A DNA stretch of 32,725 nucleotides from Anaerolineales bacterium (lineage in GTDB: Bacteria; Chloroflexota; Anaerolineae; Anaerolineales; Villigracilaceae). Shown here piece after piece: positions 9,902 through 18,194 of this stretch; the first letter of the stretch is position 1; each line of letters opens with the position of its first letter. The DNA is taken from assembly GCA_025938055.1 (NCBI GenBank), contig JAICQC010000009.1, forward strand, positions 1 to 32,725, read 5' to 3'. Made by a program: the position numbers and the translations under genes. The notes under the pieces were generated by a model. That model saw only the letters and a list, made by a program, of their open reading frames with translations. It was not told the origin of the DNA and did no database searches.

Positions 9902-10603
9902 TTACGACTTTTTTGTCTGCCCGTAATAGGCGTTTGCGCCGTGTTTTCTCAGATAGTGCTTATCCAACAATTCCTGCTGTATGGGCGGAATACCCGGCTC
10001 GAGCATCATGGTGTGAAAGTTCATGAATGCGACTTCCTCCAATACCACCGCATTGTGGACGGCATCCATAGGATCAGTGCCCCAAACAAATGGGCCGTGA
10101 CTGTGGACAAGAACTGCGGGAATGGCATCCGGGTCCTTCCCCTGGAAGGTCTCCTTGATTACCAACCCGGTTTCCTTTTCGTATTCGCCCTGGATCTCGT
10201 CTTTGGTCATCTTTCGGGTGCAGGGGATCTCGCCATAGAAATAATCGCTATGCGTTGTGCCGAGCGCCATAATCCCGCGGCCTGCCTGTGCAAAGCTCGT
10301 TGCCCAACGGCTGTGGGTGTGGACGATGCCACCGACGTTGGAAAAGGCTTTATACAGCTCGAGGTGCGTGGGCGTGTCGGAAGAAGGCTTTAACCTTCCA
10401 TCCACGACCTTTCCCGTTTCCATATCCACAACCACCATGTCCTCGGCCTTCATGTCCTCGTAGGAAACGCCCGAGGGTTTGATGACCATTAGCCCCTGCT
10501 CCCTGTCGATGCCCGACACATTCCCCCAAGTAAAGGTGATCAGGCCATGCTTGGGAAGCAGCAGATTTGCCCGTAATACCTGTTCTTTCAATGGTTCTAC
10601 CAT
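9902..10603 (-). CDS. araD: L-ribulose-5-phosphate 4-epimerase
   Basis: Epimerises L-ribulose 5-phosphate to D-xylulose 5-phosphate by a retro-aldol mechanism with zinc, delivering arabinose carbon to the pentose phosphate pathway. 233 residues, normal for the class II aldolase/AraD family. Visible features are the N-terminal TWGNVSGID, phosphate-binding [10 protein letters not shown], the zinc-ligand pair in VHTHSRWAT, and the later zinc-ligand region [10 protein letters not shown]. It begins six bases after the kinase stop. SgbE/UlaF-type epimerases share this fold, but adjacency to araA makes AraD the clear choice. Confidence 0.97.
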   Translation of the reverse strand: MVEPLKEQVLRANLLLPKHGLITFTWGNVSGIDREQGLMVIKPSGVSYEDMKAEDMVVVDMETGKVVDGRLKPSSDTPTHLELYKAFSNVGGIVHTHSRWATSFAQAGRGIMALGTTHSDYFYGEIPCTRKMTKDEIQGEYEKETGLVIKETFQGKDPDAIPAVLVHSHGPFVWGTDPMDAVHNAVVLEEVAFMNFHTMMLEPGIPPIQQELLDKHYLRKHGANAYYGQTKKS

Positions 10604-10609
10604 CTTTTA

Positions 10610-12211
10610 TTACCTCAACCCATCCACGGCGGCTCTTTCGATGACAAGCCCCTTTTTGTAGCGTTCCATGAATGCCGTAAAGCCATCGACATCCCCTTGA
10701 TCGGGGACTATCGTTGTGCCATTTTCTCCTGCAAAGACTTTGTTGGAGAGATAGTCTTCCAGAGGTTCATTCATTGACTTATGAAGCATATAGGAGGCAA
10801 GCAATGCAATCCCCCACGCGCCGCCCTCGCCTGCGGTCTCCATCACGGAAACGGGTACATTCATTGCCGCTGCCATGAATCTTTGACCTACTTCCCTTGT
10901 TTTGAAGAAACCCCCATGACCCAGGACCTGGTCGATCTTTACCTGCTCCTGTTCAAAGAGGATGTCTAATCCGATCTTCAATGCGCCGAGCGCGGCGAAC
11001 AGATGCGTACGCATGAAGTTTGCAAGTGTGAGGCGGCTTTCGGGTGTACGGACGAAAAGTGGACGACCCTCCTCAAGATGCGTAATGTGCTCCCCCGACA
11101 AATAATTGTAGGCAAGAAGTCCGCCCGCGTCCGCATCACCCGTGAGCGCCTTTTGATACAGCGTTTCATATAGTTTGGACTCGCTTATCTCTACACCCAG
11201 GGCTTGCGTGAATTCCTGGAAAATATCAACCCATGCATTGAGATCGGATGTGCAGTTGTTACTATGGACCATGGCTACGGGCTTGCCCGTGGGCGTCGTC
11301 ACCATGTCGATCTCGGGGTACACCTTCGATAGAGCCTTTTCCAACACGATCATGGCGAAGACGGAAGTTCCTGCGGAAACATTGCCGGTTCGCTCTGCAA
11401 CACTATTGGTCGCGACCATGCCTGTGCCCGCATCGCCCTCGGGCGGACAAAGCGGGATACCCGCTTGTAGTCCTCCCGTGGGATCGAGCAACCTTGCGCC
11501 TTCTTCGGTCAGAACGCCTGCGGCATCTCCGGCGACAAGCACGCTAGGCAGGATATCCTGGAGCTTCCACAAGATATTTTCCGATTTGAGTCGTTCGTTG
11601 AACAGCTCAATCTTACGTTCATCGTAGTCGTTGGTCTGGCTATCAATGGGGAACATACCTGATGCTTCTCCAACGCCTAACACCTTTTGCCCAGTCAATT
11701 TCCAATGAACATAACCTGCCAGCGTGGTCAGGTGGCTGATATCCTTGATGTGCGGTTCCTTGTTCAATATCGCCTGATAGAGGTGAGCAATGCTCCAACG
11801 CTGGGGAATGTTAAATTGGAACAGATCCGTGAGTCGCTCTGACGCCTGTCCGGTCATGGTATTTCGCCAGGTGCGAAACGGCACGAGGAGATTTCCGTCC
11901 TGGTCGAATGCCATGTAACCGTGCATCATGGCGCTGAAGCCAAGGGCGCCAATGGTTTGGAGCGGGGTGTTGTACTTTTCAAGAACCTCGTCGCTAAGTT
12001 TTCGATAACTTTCCTGCAAGCCCGTCCAAACATCTTCAAGGCTGTAGGTCCAGACTCCGTTTTCATACCGGTTTTCCCACTCATGGCTTCCCGACGCGAT
12101 GGGCGCATGGTCTTCGCCGATCAGCACCGCCTTGATGCGAGTCGAGCCGAGCTCAATGCCAAGAGCAGTCTTTCCGCTCTCGATTGCTTTTTGGGAATCG
12201 TTTCGATCCAT
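10610..12211 (-). CDS. FGGY-family kinase, presumed L-ribulokinase (AraK-like, not classical AraB)
   Basis: A 533-residue carbohydrate kinase of the FGGY/actin fold. The phosphate-1 loop reads [15 protein letters not shown] near residues 17-31. The second-domain ATP site includes [12 protein letters not shown], and a C-terminal glycine-rich [11 protein letters not shown] is visible. The N-terminus lacks the FGSDSVR-type signature of E. coli AraB and looks more like the alternative ribulokinases (AraK) described from Bacteroides-type arabinose loci. Its position directly before araD and araA supports phosphorylation of L-ribulose. GGGAGA lies before the ATG. The gap to the upstream SDR gene is 68 bases and holds a small inverted repeat. 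Family certain; substrate inferred from context. Confidence 0.85.
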   Translation of the reverse strand: MDRNDSQKAIESGKTALGIELGSTRIKAVLIGEDHAPIASGSHEWENRYENGVWTYSLEDVWTGLQESYRKLSDEVLEKYNTPLQTIGALGFSAMMHGYMAFDQDGNLLVPFRTWRNTMTGQASERLTDLFQFNIPQRWSIAHLYQAILNKEPHIKDISHLTTLAGYVHWKLTGQKVLGVGEASGMFPIDSQTNDYDERKIELFNERLKSENILWKLQDILPSVLVAGDAAGVLTEEGARLLDPTGGLQAGIPLCPPEGDAGTGMVATNSVAERTGNVSAGTSVFAMIVLEKALSKVYPEIDMVTTPTGKPVAMVHSNNCTSDLNAWVDIFQEFTQALGVEISESKLYETLYQKALTGDADAGGLLAYNYLSGEHITHLEEGRPLFVRTPESRLTLANFMRTHLFAALGALKIGLDILFEQEQVKIDQVLGHGGFFKTREVGQRFMAAAMNVPVSVMETAGEGGAWGIALLASYMLHKSMNEPLEDYLSNKVFAGENGTTIVPDQGDVDGFTAFMERYKKGLVIERAAVDGLR

Positions 12212-12253
12212 GTTCGTCTCCCATGATTTGACTTGGATTGACCACGGACCCTA

Positions 12254-12275
12254 GACCATCGTCCACGGTATGGTC
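12254..12275. repeat. Short inverted repeat between the SDR and kinase genes
   Basis: GACCAT and ATGGTC flank a ten-base spacer in the 68-base gap. It could be a weak hairpin or processing site that separates expression of the SDR from the ara genes. No U-tract follows, so it is not a standard terminator. Confidence 0.3.
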
Positions 12276-12279
12276 GCCA

Positions 12280-13272
12280 TTATCCCGGATACCATATCTT
12301 GCGAGGCTCGTCCTCCGACCGCACATACTCCCAGGCAGAGTCGATCAACTTCTTCATGTCATATTCAGGGCGCCAGCCCAGTAACAGCTTTGCTTTTGTA
12401 TTGTCCAGCCAGGTAGAGTGATACTCTGTTCTGATTTCAACAGATTGCAGCCCGCGGCTTTCTGCAAGATCTCGAGCCATCTCGCCATAATCCACGGGTT
12501 CATCCATACTGATATTGAACAATTGCTGCCGGGCGTTTGGATGATCCAGTGCAAGCAACAACGCACTGACCAGATCCTCCACGTGGACAAAGTTCCGTTT
12601 GACAGGCTGACCGGCGGGGTCCAGCATGATCGGAATGGTCTGTGTCCGCATGTATTCATCCGCCTGTTGTGCGCCAACTAGATCGCGCCAGCGCGGTCCT
12701 CCAAAGACATCCTCGCCGAAGGAAAGCTGGTACTTGAAATCATCCTTCTCCATGATCCAGGGCGCCCTCAGGCAGCAGCCATTGAGGTCATATTGAATGT
12801 AATATTGCTCGAGCATCACTTCTTCAAGGACTTTTGAAAGCGCATAGCAGCCGGGGTACGCCGAATGCCTTTGCGCTTCGGTCACCGGGATCGGGTGCGG
12901 ATACACAAAATGACCCACACCCGCATCGCCACCGATCAAAATGAACTGCTGAAATGTGGGACTGGTGCGGCATGCCTCCAGGAGCCAGAACAAGCCTTTG
13001 ACCGCCACATCCATGATCTGATCGGGCGTTTCCTTGCAGGTCGCTAGGTGGACGACATGTGTGACACCATCCATTGCTTTCTCAACGACCTCGCGGTACT
13101 CAATGGAGCCGTGAACGTTCTGGATACGTTCGTGAGGTTCGAGTTCACGGTGATGACACAACGCACGCACGGTAAACGAATCAAATCTCGGGTCTGCCAG
13201 CAGACGCCGAATGAATGTCCTCCCCACCTTACCAGTTGCACCCGTGACTAAGACCGTTCCAGATGTGGACAT
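12280..13272 (-). CDS. Extended SDR, NAD-dependent nucleotide-sugar epimerase/dehydratase family
   Basis: A 330-residue Rossmann protein. The NAD-binding GATGKVGR lies near residue 10 and the catalytic YALSK (Tyr-x-x-x-Lys) mid-protein. VHVEDLVSALLLAL near residue 250 is typical of the GalE/uronate-dehydrogenase branch. The start at 13272 has AGGA eight bases upstream. Longer in-frame starts (13302 and beyond) run into the preceding oxidoreductase gene and give no homologous residues. It sits between a Gfo/Idh/MocA oxidoreductase and the ara kinase, so it probably acts on a sugar or sugar acid feeding the arabinose route. The substrate cannot be told from sequence. Confidence 0.85.
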   Translation of the reverse strand: MSTSGTVLVTGATGKVGRTFIRRLLADPRFDSFTVRALCHHRELEPHERIQNVHGSIEYREVVEKAMDGVTHVVHLATCKETPDQIMDVAVKGLFWLLEACRTSPTFQQFILIGGDAGVGHFVYPHPIPVTEAQRHSAYPGCYALSKVLEEVMLEQYYIQYDLNGCCLRAPWIMEKDDFKYQLSFGEDVFGGPRWRDLVGAQQADEYMRTQTIPIMLDPAGQPVKRNFVHVEDLVSALLLALDHPNARQQLFNISMDEPVDYGEMARDLAESRGLQSVEIRTEYHSTWLDNTKAKLLLGWRPEYDMKKLIDSAWEYVRSEDEPRKIWYPG

Positions 13273-13292
13273 TTCGTTTTCCTGTTCAGCAT

Positions 13293-14462
13293 TTAGCATT
13301 TGGTCCACTTGCCATTGGCGTTGCTCGATTCCATGACGCTGTTCACGAAACGCACACCCAGCAGTCCATCCCCCGAATTCGGAAAGTGAAGCGCAAGCGG
13401 GTCTGCCGCCTGGCCCGCCCGGCGAGCGCTGATGGCCTCTGCTGCATCCGAATAGAGGTTTGCAAAGGCATCCGGAAATCCCTCGGGGTGACCAGCGACA
13501 ATGCGGCTCGAGCGTGCGGCGAGGGGGAACGTGCCCGGTCCGTTTGGCGTCCTGTTTTGCGACGGACCGTGGAGTGGCTTGAACGTCAACGCCTGCGGGA
13601 ATTCCTGCATCCATTCCAGGGTTCCCTGGTTCCCGCTGACGCGAATACGCAGGCTGTTCTCCATCCCCGCGGCGGCTTGCGTGACCCAGAATGTGCCGCG
13701 GGCGCCATTGTCAAACCGAAGCAGTGCCCCGGCATAATCATGGATGAGTCGCCTGGGGACAATAGTCCCAATCTCCGCGGCGACCTCGTCCATTTCCAGC
13801 CCGCTGATAAAGCGCGTAAGGTTATGGGCATGCGTGCCAATATCACCCATCACCCGGGAGGGCCCGCCGCGCACCGGGTCGTATTTCCAGGTGAGCACCT
13901 TGGGCATGGGTTTCGATTCGTCGGCTTTCCCGCCCTGGACATACTCCACCTGAATTAAACGGATCGTGCCCAACTGCCCATCCTGCACCATTGCTTTTGC
14001 CTGGCGGACCATCGGGTAGCCGGTGTAATTATGGGTCAGGCAAAAGATCAAGCCGGTTTGCTGAACCTTCTTGTGCAGGGTTTCGGCTTCCTCCAGTGTA
14101 TTCGTCATGGGCTTGTCGCAGATCACGTCGAAGCCGCGCTCCAGCGCCATCCTGGCATATTCAAAATGACTGTCGTTGGGCGTCATGATGGCGACCACGT
14201 CCACACCGTCCCTGCGGGAGGACTCCGCGTCGAGCATTTCCTGGACGTTCGCATACAGGCGGCTGGCGTCCACCCCAAGTTCCTGCCCGGCTTTTTTTGA
14301 CTTTTCGGGGTCGGAGGAGAATATACCCGTGACAATCTCATAGCGGTCGTCGCGGCGCGCTGCCTGCCGGTGCATCGCACCGATAAATGAACCCGGTCCA
14401 CCACCGATGAGGGCGAGCCGCAGCCTGCGCCCAAGCATGGATATCACGGGATTTAATGCCAT
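13293..14462 (-). CDS. Gfo/Idh/MocA-family NAD(P)-dependent sugar oxidoreductase
   Basis: A 389-residue two-domain dehydrogenase. The N-terminal nucleotide-binding motif is ALIGGGPGSFIG. The catalytic-lysine segment is VICDKPMTN (the variant DKP instead of the commoner EKP). The C-terminal alpha/beta domain contains GDIGTHAHN with the usual catalytic-region His residues. The start at 14462 follows AGGAGT at good spacing; the first 16 residues of the longer frame (from 14510) are not conserved in the family. It lies 65 bases after lacI and 20 before the SDR gene, in the same likely operon. It probably oxidises or reduces a cyclic sugar or inositol-like compound. Confidence 0.88.
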   Translation of the reverse strand: MALNPVISMLGRRLRLALIGGGPGSFIGAMHRQAARRDDRYEIVTGIFSSDPEKSKKAGQELGVDASRLYANVQEMLDAESSRRDGVDVVAIMTPNDSHFEYARMALERGFDVICDKPMTNTLEEAETLHKKVQQTGLIFCLTHNYTGYPMVRQAKAMVQDGQLGTIRLIQVEYVQGGKADESKPMPKVLTWKYDPVRGGPSRVMGDIGTHAHNLTRFISGLEMDEVAAEIGTIVPRRLIHDYAGALLRFDNGARGTFWVTQAAAGMENSLRIRVSGNQGTLEWMQEFPQALTFKPLHGPSQNRTPNGPGTFPLAARSSRIVAGHPEGFPDAFANLYSDAAEAISARRAGQAADPLALHFPNSGDGLLGVRFVNSVMESSNANGKWTKC

Positions 14463-14527
14463 ATCACTACTCCTGTGCCAGAATTTCTCGATTCGGCTGC
14501 AAGCATGCACTTCCTTTCTGAGCAGGA

Positions 14528-15601
14528 TCAGATCTCAACGTCGGCTGCTCCCTCTCCTCCCGTGTTGCGGATGGAGCTTCGCCGCACAATCAGGGTCGGC
14601 GGAAGAACAATGGACCTGGCGACAACAGGATCAAGTTCCTGCCAGCCGGCTTCAATGATCTTGATGGCTTCAGCGACTGCAACGTTTGCAACCTCATATG
14701 GATCCTGCTGGACTGTTGTCAGGGGCGGAGAAAAAAAACCAGATTCAGCAATATTGTCGAATCCAACAATCCCAACGTCCTCAGGGATACGAATTCCATT
14801 TGTTGAAAGAAACTGTATGACTGCCAGTGCCATCTGATCGTTGGCAACAAAGATCGCGTCCATATCCGGATACTGGGCAAACAGCTTTTCGACAGCCTGG
14901 GCGCCGCTGGCAGAGGACCAATTCCCTTCCACGCTTTGACTCTCCTCCGGCTCGAGTCCAGCTTCTGTTAAGGAATCCTTCCAGGCTGCTTTACGCTGGC
15001 GCGCTTCCCACCAGTCCAGCGGACCGGAAATATGCCCGACCCTCCGATACCCCTGTTCAAGCAAGTGGGACACTGCCATTCGCCCGCCAAGATAATTATC
15101 GATGGATACTACCGAGAGATTCTCCCGGGTTTCCATGGTCAAGGCGACCATGGGGACCTCCAAATCGACAGGCGGAGCATTTACCCATTTTCGATTCTCA
15201 CCGACTTGCGGCACCGCCCAGATGATCCCATCCACGTGGCGGGAGAGAAACGACTGCAGAATCGGCCTGATATCCTCGATATCGAAACTGGGGAGTTCTT
15301 TCAGGAGCACGGAGTACCCGGACTCCTCCGCCGCCGAGGTAATGCCGCTCAACGTGCGTGAAGGGCCAATGTACTTGAGCCCGGCTATCACGACACCAAG
15401 CGTATGGCTCCGCTGTCTGATCAGGCTGCGCGCCAGCTCACTGGGCCGATAGCTGAGGGCTTTGATAACTTCCTTTACTTTTCTTCGAGTGGCAGGGGAT
15501 ACATCTGATCTTTCATTAATTACGCGCGAGACAGTCTGTGTAGAAACCCCTGCCACAGAAGCAACTTCCTTGATGGTTGCACGCACAGTTTTGGAGCGCA
15601 T
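14528..15601 (-). CDS. LacI-family transcriptional regulator of the arabinose locus
   Basis: A 357-residue repressor-type protein. The helix-turn-helix covers about residues 8-27 (TIKEVASVAGVSTQTVSRVIN), followed by the hinge helix region ending YRPSELARSL. A periplasmic-binding-protein-like effector domain runs from about residue 68, with IFVANDQMALAV and GIVGFDNI typical of LacI/PurR. It is first in a run of six minus-strand genes ending with araA and is preceded by its own promoter and palindromic operator, which suggests autoregulation and sugar-induced control of the whole run. It is a different family from the AraC of E. coli and the GntR-type AraR of Bacillus. The arabinose effector is inferred. 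No strong ribosome site precedes the ATG. Confidence 0.92.
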   Translation of the reverse strand: MRSKTVRATIKEVASVAGVSTQTVSRVINERSDVSPATRRKVKEVIKALSYRPSELARSLIRQRSHTLGVVIAGLKYIGPSRTLSGITSAAEESGYSVLLKELPSFDIEDIRPILQSFLSRHVDGIIWAVPQVGENRKWVNAPPVDLEVPMVALTMETRENLSVVSIDNYLGGRMAVSHLLEQGYRRVGHISGPLDWWEARQRKAAWKDSLTEAGLEPEESQSVEGNWSSASGAQAVEKLFAQYPDMDAIFVANDQMALAVIQFLSTNGIRIPEDVGIVGFDNIAESGFFSPPLTTVQQDPYEVANVAVAEAIKIIEAGWQELDPVVARSIVLPPTLIVRRSSIRNTGGEGAADVEI

Positions 15602-15608
15602 TTGTCAC

Positions 15609-15634
15609 TGTTATCGATAACGGGAACGATAACA
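15609..15634. promoter_or_regulatory. LacI-type operator (palindrome with an added half site)
   Basis: GTTATCGATAAC at 15610-15621 is a perfect 12-base palindrome with the central CG typical of LacI-family sites. A further half site CGATAACA (15627-15634) forms an inverted repeat with TGTTATCG (15609-15616). It spans the predicted transcription start of lacI and abuts its -10 box, an arrangement suited to autorepression. Confidence 0.75.
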
Positions 15635-15661
15635 TTTTACCGGGATTCTTTATGAAGTCAA
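15634..15661 (-). promoter_or_regulatory. Sigma70-like promoter of the lacI-araA unit
   Basis: On the minus strand, -35 TTGACT (15656-15661) and -10 TAAAAT (15634-15639) are separated by 16 bases. The predicted start near 15627 gives a leader of about 26 bases. Confidence 0.7.
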
Positions 15662-15697
15662 GGAATCCTGAGGAATGTATCTTGCCCCCCACCAGGC

Positions 15698-17107
15698 TTA
15701 GCGTCCGTGAACATACCTGGGTCGGGTCATATTCTCAGGCGAAAGGATCTCGTCCAGTTCGCTTTTGGCGAGATAGCCCTTTTCCAGCACAATTTCATAG
15801 ACCGAACGTCCGCTTTGCAGCGCTTCATTGGCTACCAGCGTGGATTTTTCATACCCAATATACGGGTTGAGCGCAGTGACCAGTCCAATCGAGTTTTCAA
15901 CCATTCGGCGGCAAACTTCACGGTTGGCAGTGATACCATCCACACAGCGATCTGCCAGGGTACGGCAGGCACGTCCGAGCATATCCAGTGAAGTGAAGAG
16001 TTTATACGCAATGACCGGTTCCATTACATTCAGTTCGAGTTGTCCGGCTTCTGCCGCCAGCGTAATGGTCACATCGTTGCCGATCACCTCGAATGCCACC
16101 TGATTGACCACTTCCGGGATGATGGGGTTGACCTTGCCCGGCATGATCGTTGAACCGGGAGCCATAGACGGAAGATTGATCTCGTGTAAGCCAGCCCGCG
16201 GACCGGAAGACAGCAGGCGCAGGTCATTGCAGATTTTCGAGAGCTTGGTTGCCACTCGTTTCAGCACGCCGGAGAGCTGAACATACGCCCCGGTATCCTG
16301 GGTAGCTTCAACGAGATTCTCCGAGCCGACGACGGGAATCCCGGTCAGTTCATGTAACTTGCTAGTCACCAGCCGCGCATAGTCTGGATGTGAGTTCAAC
16401 CCGGTGCCAATGGCAGTCGCGCCCATGTTGATTTCATGGATGAGCGCCTGTGCTTCACGGACGCGTTGGAGATCTTCCTTCACCATGATCGCCCAGGCCC
16501 CAAATTCCTGTCCAAGCGTCATCGGGACGGCATCCTGCAACTGGGTCCGCCCCATCTTGATCACATCGGAAAACTCGTCCCTCTTGCGGGCGAATGCATC
16601 TCGCAAATGTGACATTTCCACTGATAATTCATCCAGTTTCTGGCTGAGCGTAAGGCGCAGCGCGGTGGGGTAAACATCGTTGGTGGACTGCGACATATTG
16701 ACATGATTCAAGGGGTGCAGAATATCGTATTGACCTTTTTCACGCCCGAGCAATTCCAGCGCCCTGTTGGCGATGACCTCGTTGGCGTTCATATTGGTTG
16801 AGGTTCCGGCTCCGCCCTGGACAATATCCACTACAAACTCATCGAGTAGAGAGCCAGCCAGAATGTCATCACAGGCACGGCAGATCACGTCTGCGATTTT
16901 CGGGTCAAGCAGACCCAGTTCCTGGTTCGTGAGAGCCGCTGCCTTTTTGATATAAGCCAGCGATTTGATTAACCATGGATAGTGGGCAATCGGGATGCCG
17001 GTAATAACAAAATTTTCAGTAGCACGCAGCGTCTGGATGCCAAAATAACGATCCGCCGGAACTTCGCGCTCGCCCAGCATATCGTGTTCGGTACGAGTGG
17101 TTTTCAT
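15698..17107 (-). CDS. aspA: Aspartate ammonia-lyase (aspartase)
   Basis: Deaminates L-aspartate to fumarate and ammonia; cytoplasmic homotetramer. 469 residues, normal for the aspartase/fumarase II superfamily. The N-terminus (EHDMLGEREVPADRYFGI), the QGGAGTSTNMNANEV block, the substrate-binding STNDVYPTALR, GRTQLQDAVPMTLGQEFGAW and the flexible catalytic loop GSTIMPGKVNPIIPEV are all present. These fit AspA better than fumarase (GRTQLQDAVP rather than the fumarase GRTHLQDA version). It is a single-gene unit between the lacI promoter and the HAD gene, with its own promoter and a striking palindrome upstream. Confidence 0.94.
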   Translation of the reverse strand: MKTTRTEHDMLGEREVPADRYFGIQTLRATENFVITGIPIAHYPWLIKSLAYIKKAAALTNQELGLLDPKIADVICRACDDILAGSLLDEFVVDIVQGGAGTSTNMNANEVIANRALELLGREKGQYDILHPLNHVNMSQSTNDVYPTALRLTLSQKLDELSVEMSHLRDAFARKRDEFSDVIKMGRTQLQDAVPMTLGQEFGAWAIMVKEDLQRVREAQALIHEINMGATAIGTGLNSHPDYARLVTSKLHELTGIPVVGSENLVEATQDTGAYVQLSGVLKRVATKLSKICNDLRLLSSGPRAGLHEINLPSMAPGSTIMPGKVNPIIPEVVNQVAFEVIGNDVTITLAAEAGQLELNVMEPVIAYKLFTSLDMLGRACRTLADRCVDGITANREVCRRMVENSIGLVTALNPYIGYEKSTLVANEALQSGRSVYEIVLEKGYLAKSELDEILSPENMTRPRYVHGR

Positions 17108-17170
17108 TCAGGGTTTCCTTTCAGGGTCATATTCTAACGCTTAGTGCTGAGCAGTGAGGATATGGCGAAT

Positions 17171-17207
17171 CTCTCCTATCACCAAACTGCCGCGTTTGGC
17201 AGGAGAG
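17171..17207 (-). other. Stable hairpin in the predicted aspA leader
   Basis: CTCTCCT/AGGAGAG (7 bp) encloses CCAAAC/GTTTGG (6 bp) with a four-versus-one-base internal bulge and a six-base loop. It lies 64-100 bases before aspA, inside the leader predicted from the promoter at 17259-17264. No U-tract follows on the minus strand, so it is more likely a leader structure or the barrier at the end of the upstream HAD unit than a standard terminator. Confidence 0.55.
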
Positions 17208-17257
17208 TATCGTGGGGCGAGCTCAGACCCGAGTCTGATCTGTTTAAAGGCTGCCTC

Positions 17258-17282
17258 CATTATATTGAAGTTCAATGTAATG
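17258..17282. promoter_or_regulatory. 25-bp near-perfect palindrome over the aspA promoter
   Basis: Arms CATTATATTGAA and TTCAATGTAATG around a central G match in 11 of 12 positions. The minus-strand TATAAT (17259-17264), a perfect -10 box, lies within one arm. A dimeric repressor bound here would block aspA transcription. The regulator is not identifiable in the window. The rest of the 274-base gap (17108-17381) shows no reading frame of note. Confidence 0.65.
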
Positions 17283-17381
17283 TTTAATACAGGAGATGAT
17301 CTTAAGTATCCACCAATTCTCGGTTTCTGTCAGCATCGACTACTATCCACGACCCATGCTCTTCGCTTATCTGTCAGATAC

Positions 17382-18191
17382 TCATGTTTTGGAATGCAGG
17401 AGGTGATCTGCAACTGCCCCCAGATGTGGGAAGACGTGGTTTGGCTGATAGGGTGATGAGGAGATGTCCTCCTGACGCGTCTCACCACTGAGAACCAGGA
17501 TCGTAGGAATCCCCGCGGTCGCGCCGAGCGCAATATCCGTATAGAGCCGGTCTCCGATCATGCACATCGCCGAAACGGGAACGCCAACCCGTTCCGCAGC
17601 CTTTTCCACAAACAACGGATTTGGCTTTCCGACCACAAGGTCCGGTTCGCGCCCGGTGGAGGCTTTAACAAACGCGATCGTTGCGCCGATATCGGGCATG
17701 AAGCCATCCTCCGTTGGGCAATTGTAATCAGGGTGAGTTGCAATATACGGCGCGCCGGCGCGTACCAGGCTGCACAGAGTCCAGAGCTTGTCGTACGTCA
17801 ACATTGTATCGAACCCCAGCACGACAAGATCCGGACGTTCCTGTGTGAGGGCAAAGCCGCGCTCGAGAAATTCATTTTCGAGGGCTGATGTCCCCACAAG
17901 ATAAACCCGCGCCCCGGGCTTTTGATCCCTTAGATGCATGGCTGTCGCCTCTCCCGAAGTAAACACCTTCTCACGCGAGATCGTCAACCCTAAACGTATA
18001 ATCTTTTCAGCATACTGCTGGCTGTCTTTGGATGAGTTGTTGGTGAGAAACAGAAATTCACATCCCTGCTGACGCAAGACATCAATAAATTTTAATGCGC
18101 CATCCAGGAGCTGCTCTCCCAGATAAAATGTTCCATCCATATCCAGAAGAAAGCAACGCACCTGTTGGAGTGAATCATTTTTCATCGCCAT
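17382..18191 (-). CDS. HAD-superfamily IIA sugar phosphatase (NagD/AraL-like)
   Basis: A 269-residue HAD hydrolase. Motif I is LDMDGTFYLG (nucleophile and acid Asp pair), motif II FLTNNSS, motif III GKPNPLFVEKA and motif IV MIGDRLYTDIALG. The NagD-type IIA cap sits between motifs II and III. Members dephosphorylate small phosphosugars; B. subtilis AraL, encoded next to AraM in the arabinose operon, is one. Last gene of a four-gene unit with an AraM-like dehydrogenase, so it may remove a toxic or dead-end sugar phosphate or complete the pathway. ATG 18191 or 18185 could be used; the second has better spacing from TAAGG. It is three bases after the FGGY kinase stop. Confidence 0.88.
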   Translation of the reverse strand: MAMKNDSLQQVRCFLLDMDGTFYLGEQLLDGALKFIDVLRQQGCEFLFLTNNSSKDSQQYAEKIIRLGLTISREKVFTSGEATAMHLRDQKPGARVYLVGTSALENEFLERGFALTQERPDLVVLGFDTMLTYDKLWTLCSLVRAGAPYIATHPDYNCPTEDGFMPDIGATIAFVKASTGREPDLVVGKPNPLFVEKAAERVGVPVSAMCMIGDRLYTDIALGATAGIPTILVLSGETRQEDISSSPYQPNHVFPHLGAVADHLLHSKT

Positions 18192-18194
18192 ACC

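Noticed and set aside
13273..13614. N-terminal extension of the SDR frame
   Set aside because: The added residues overlap the upstream oxidoreductase gene and do not resemble any SDR; the ATG at 13272 has AGGA and begins right before the NAD-binding motif.
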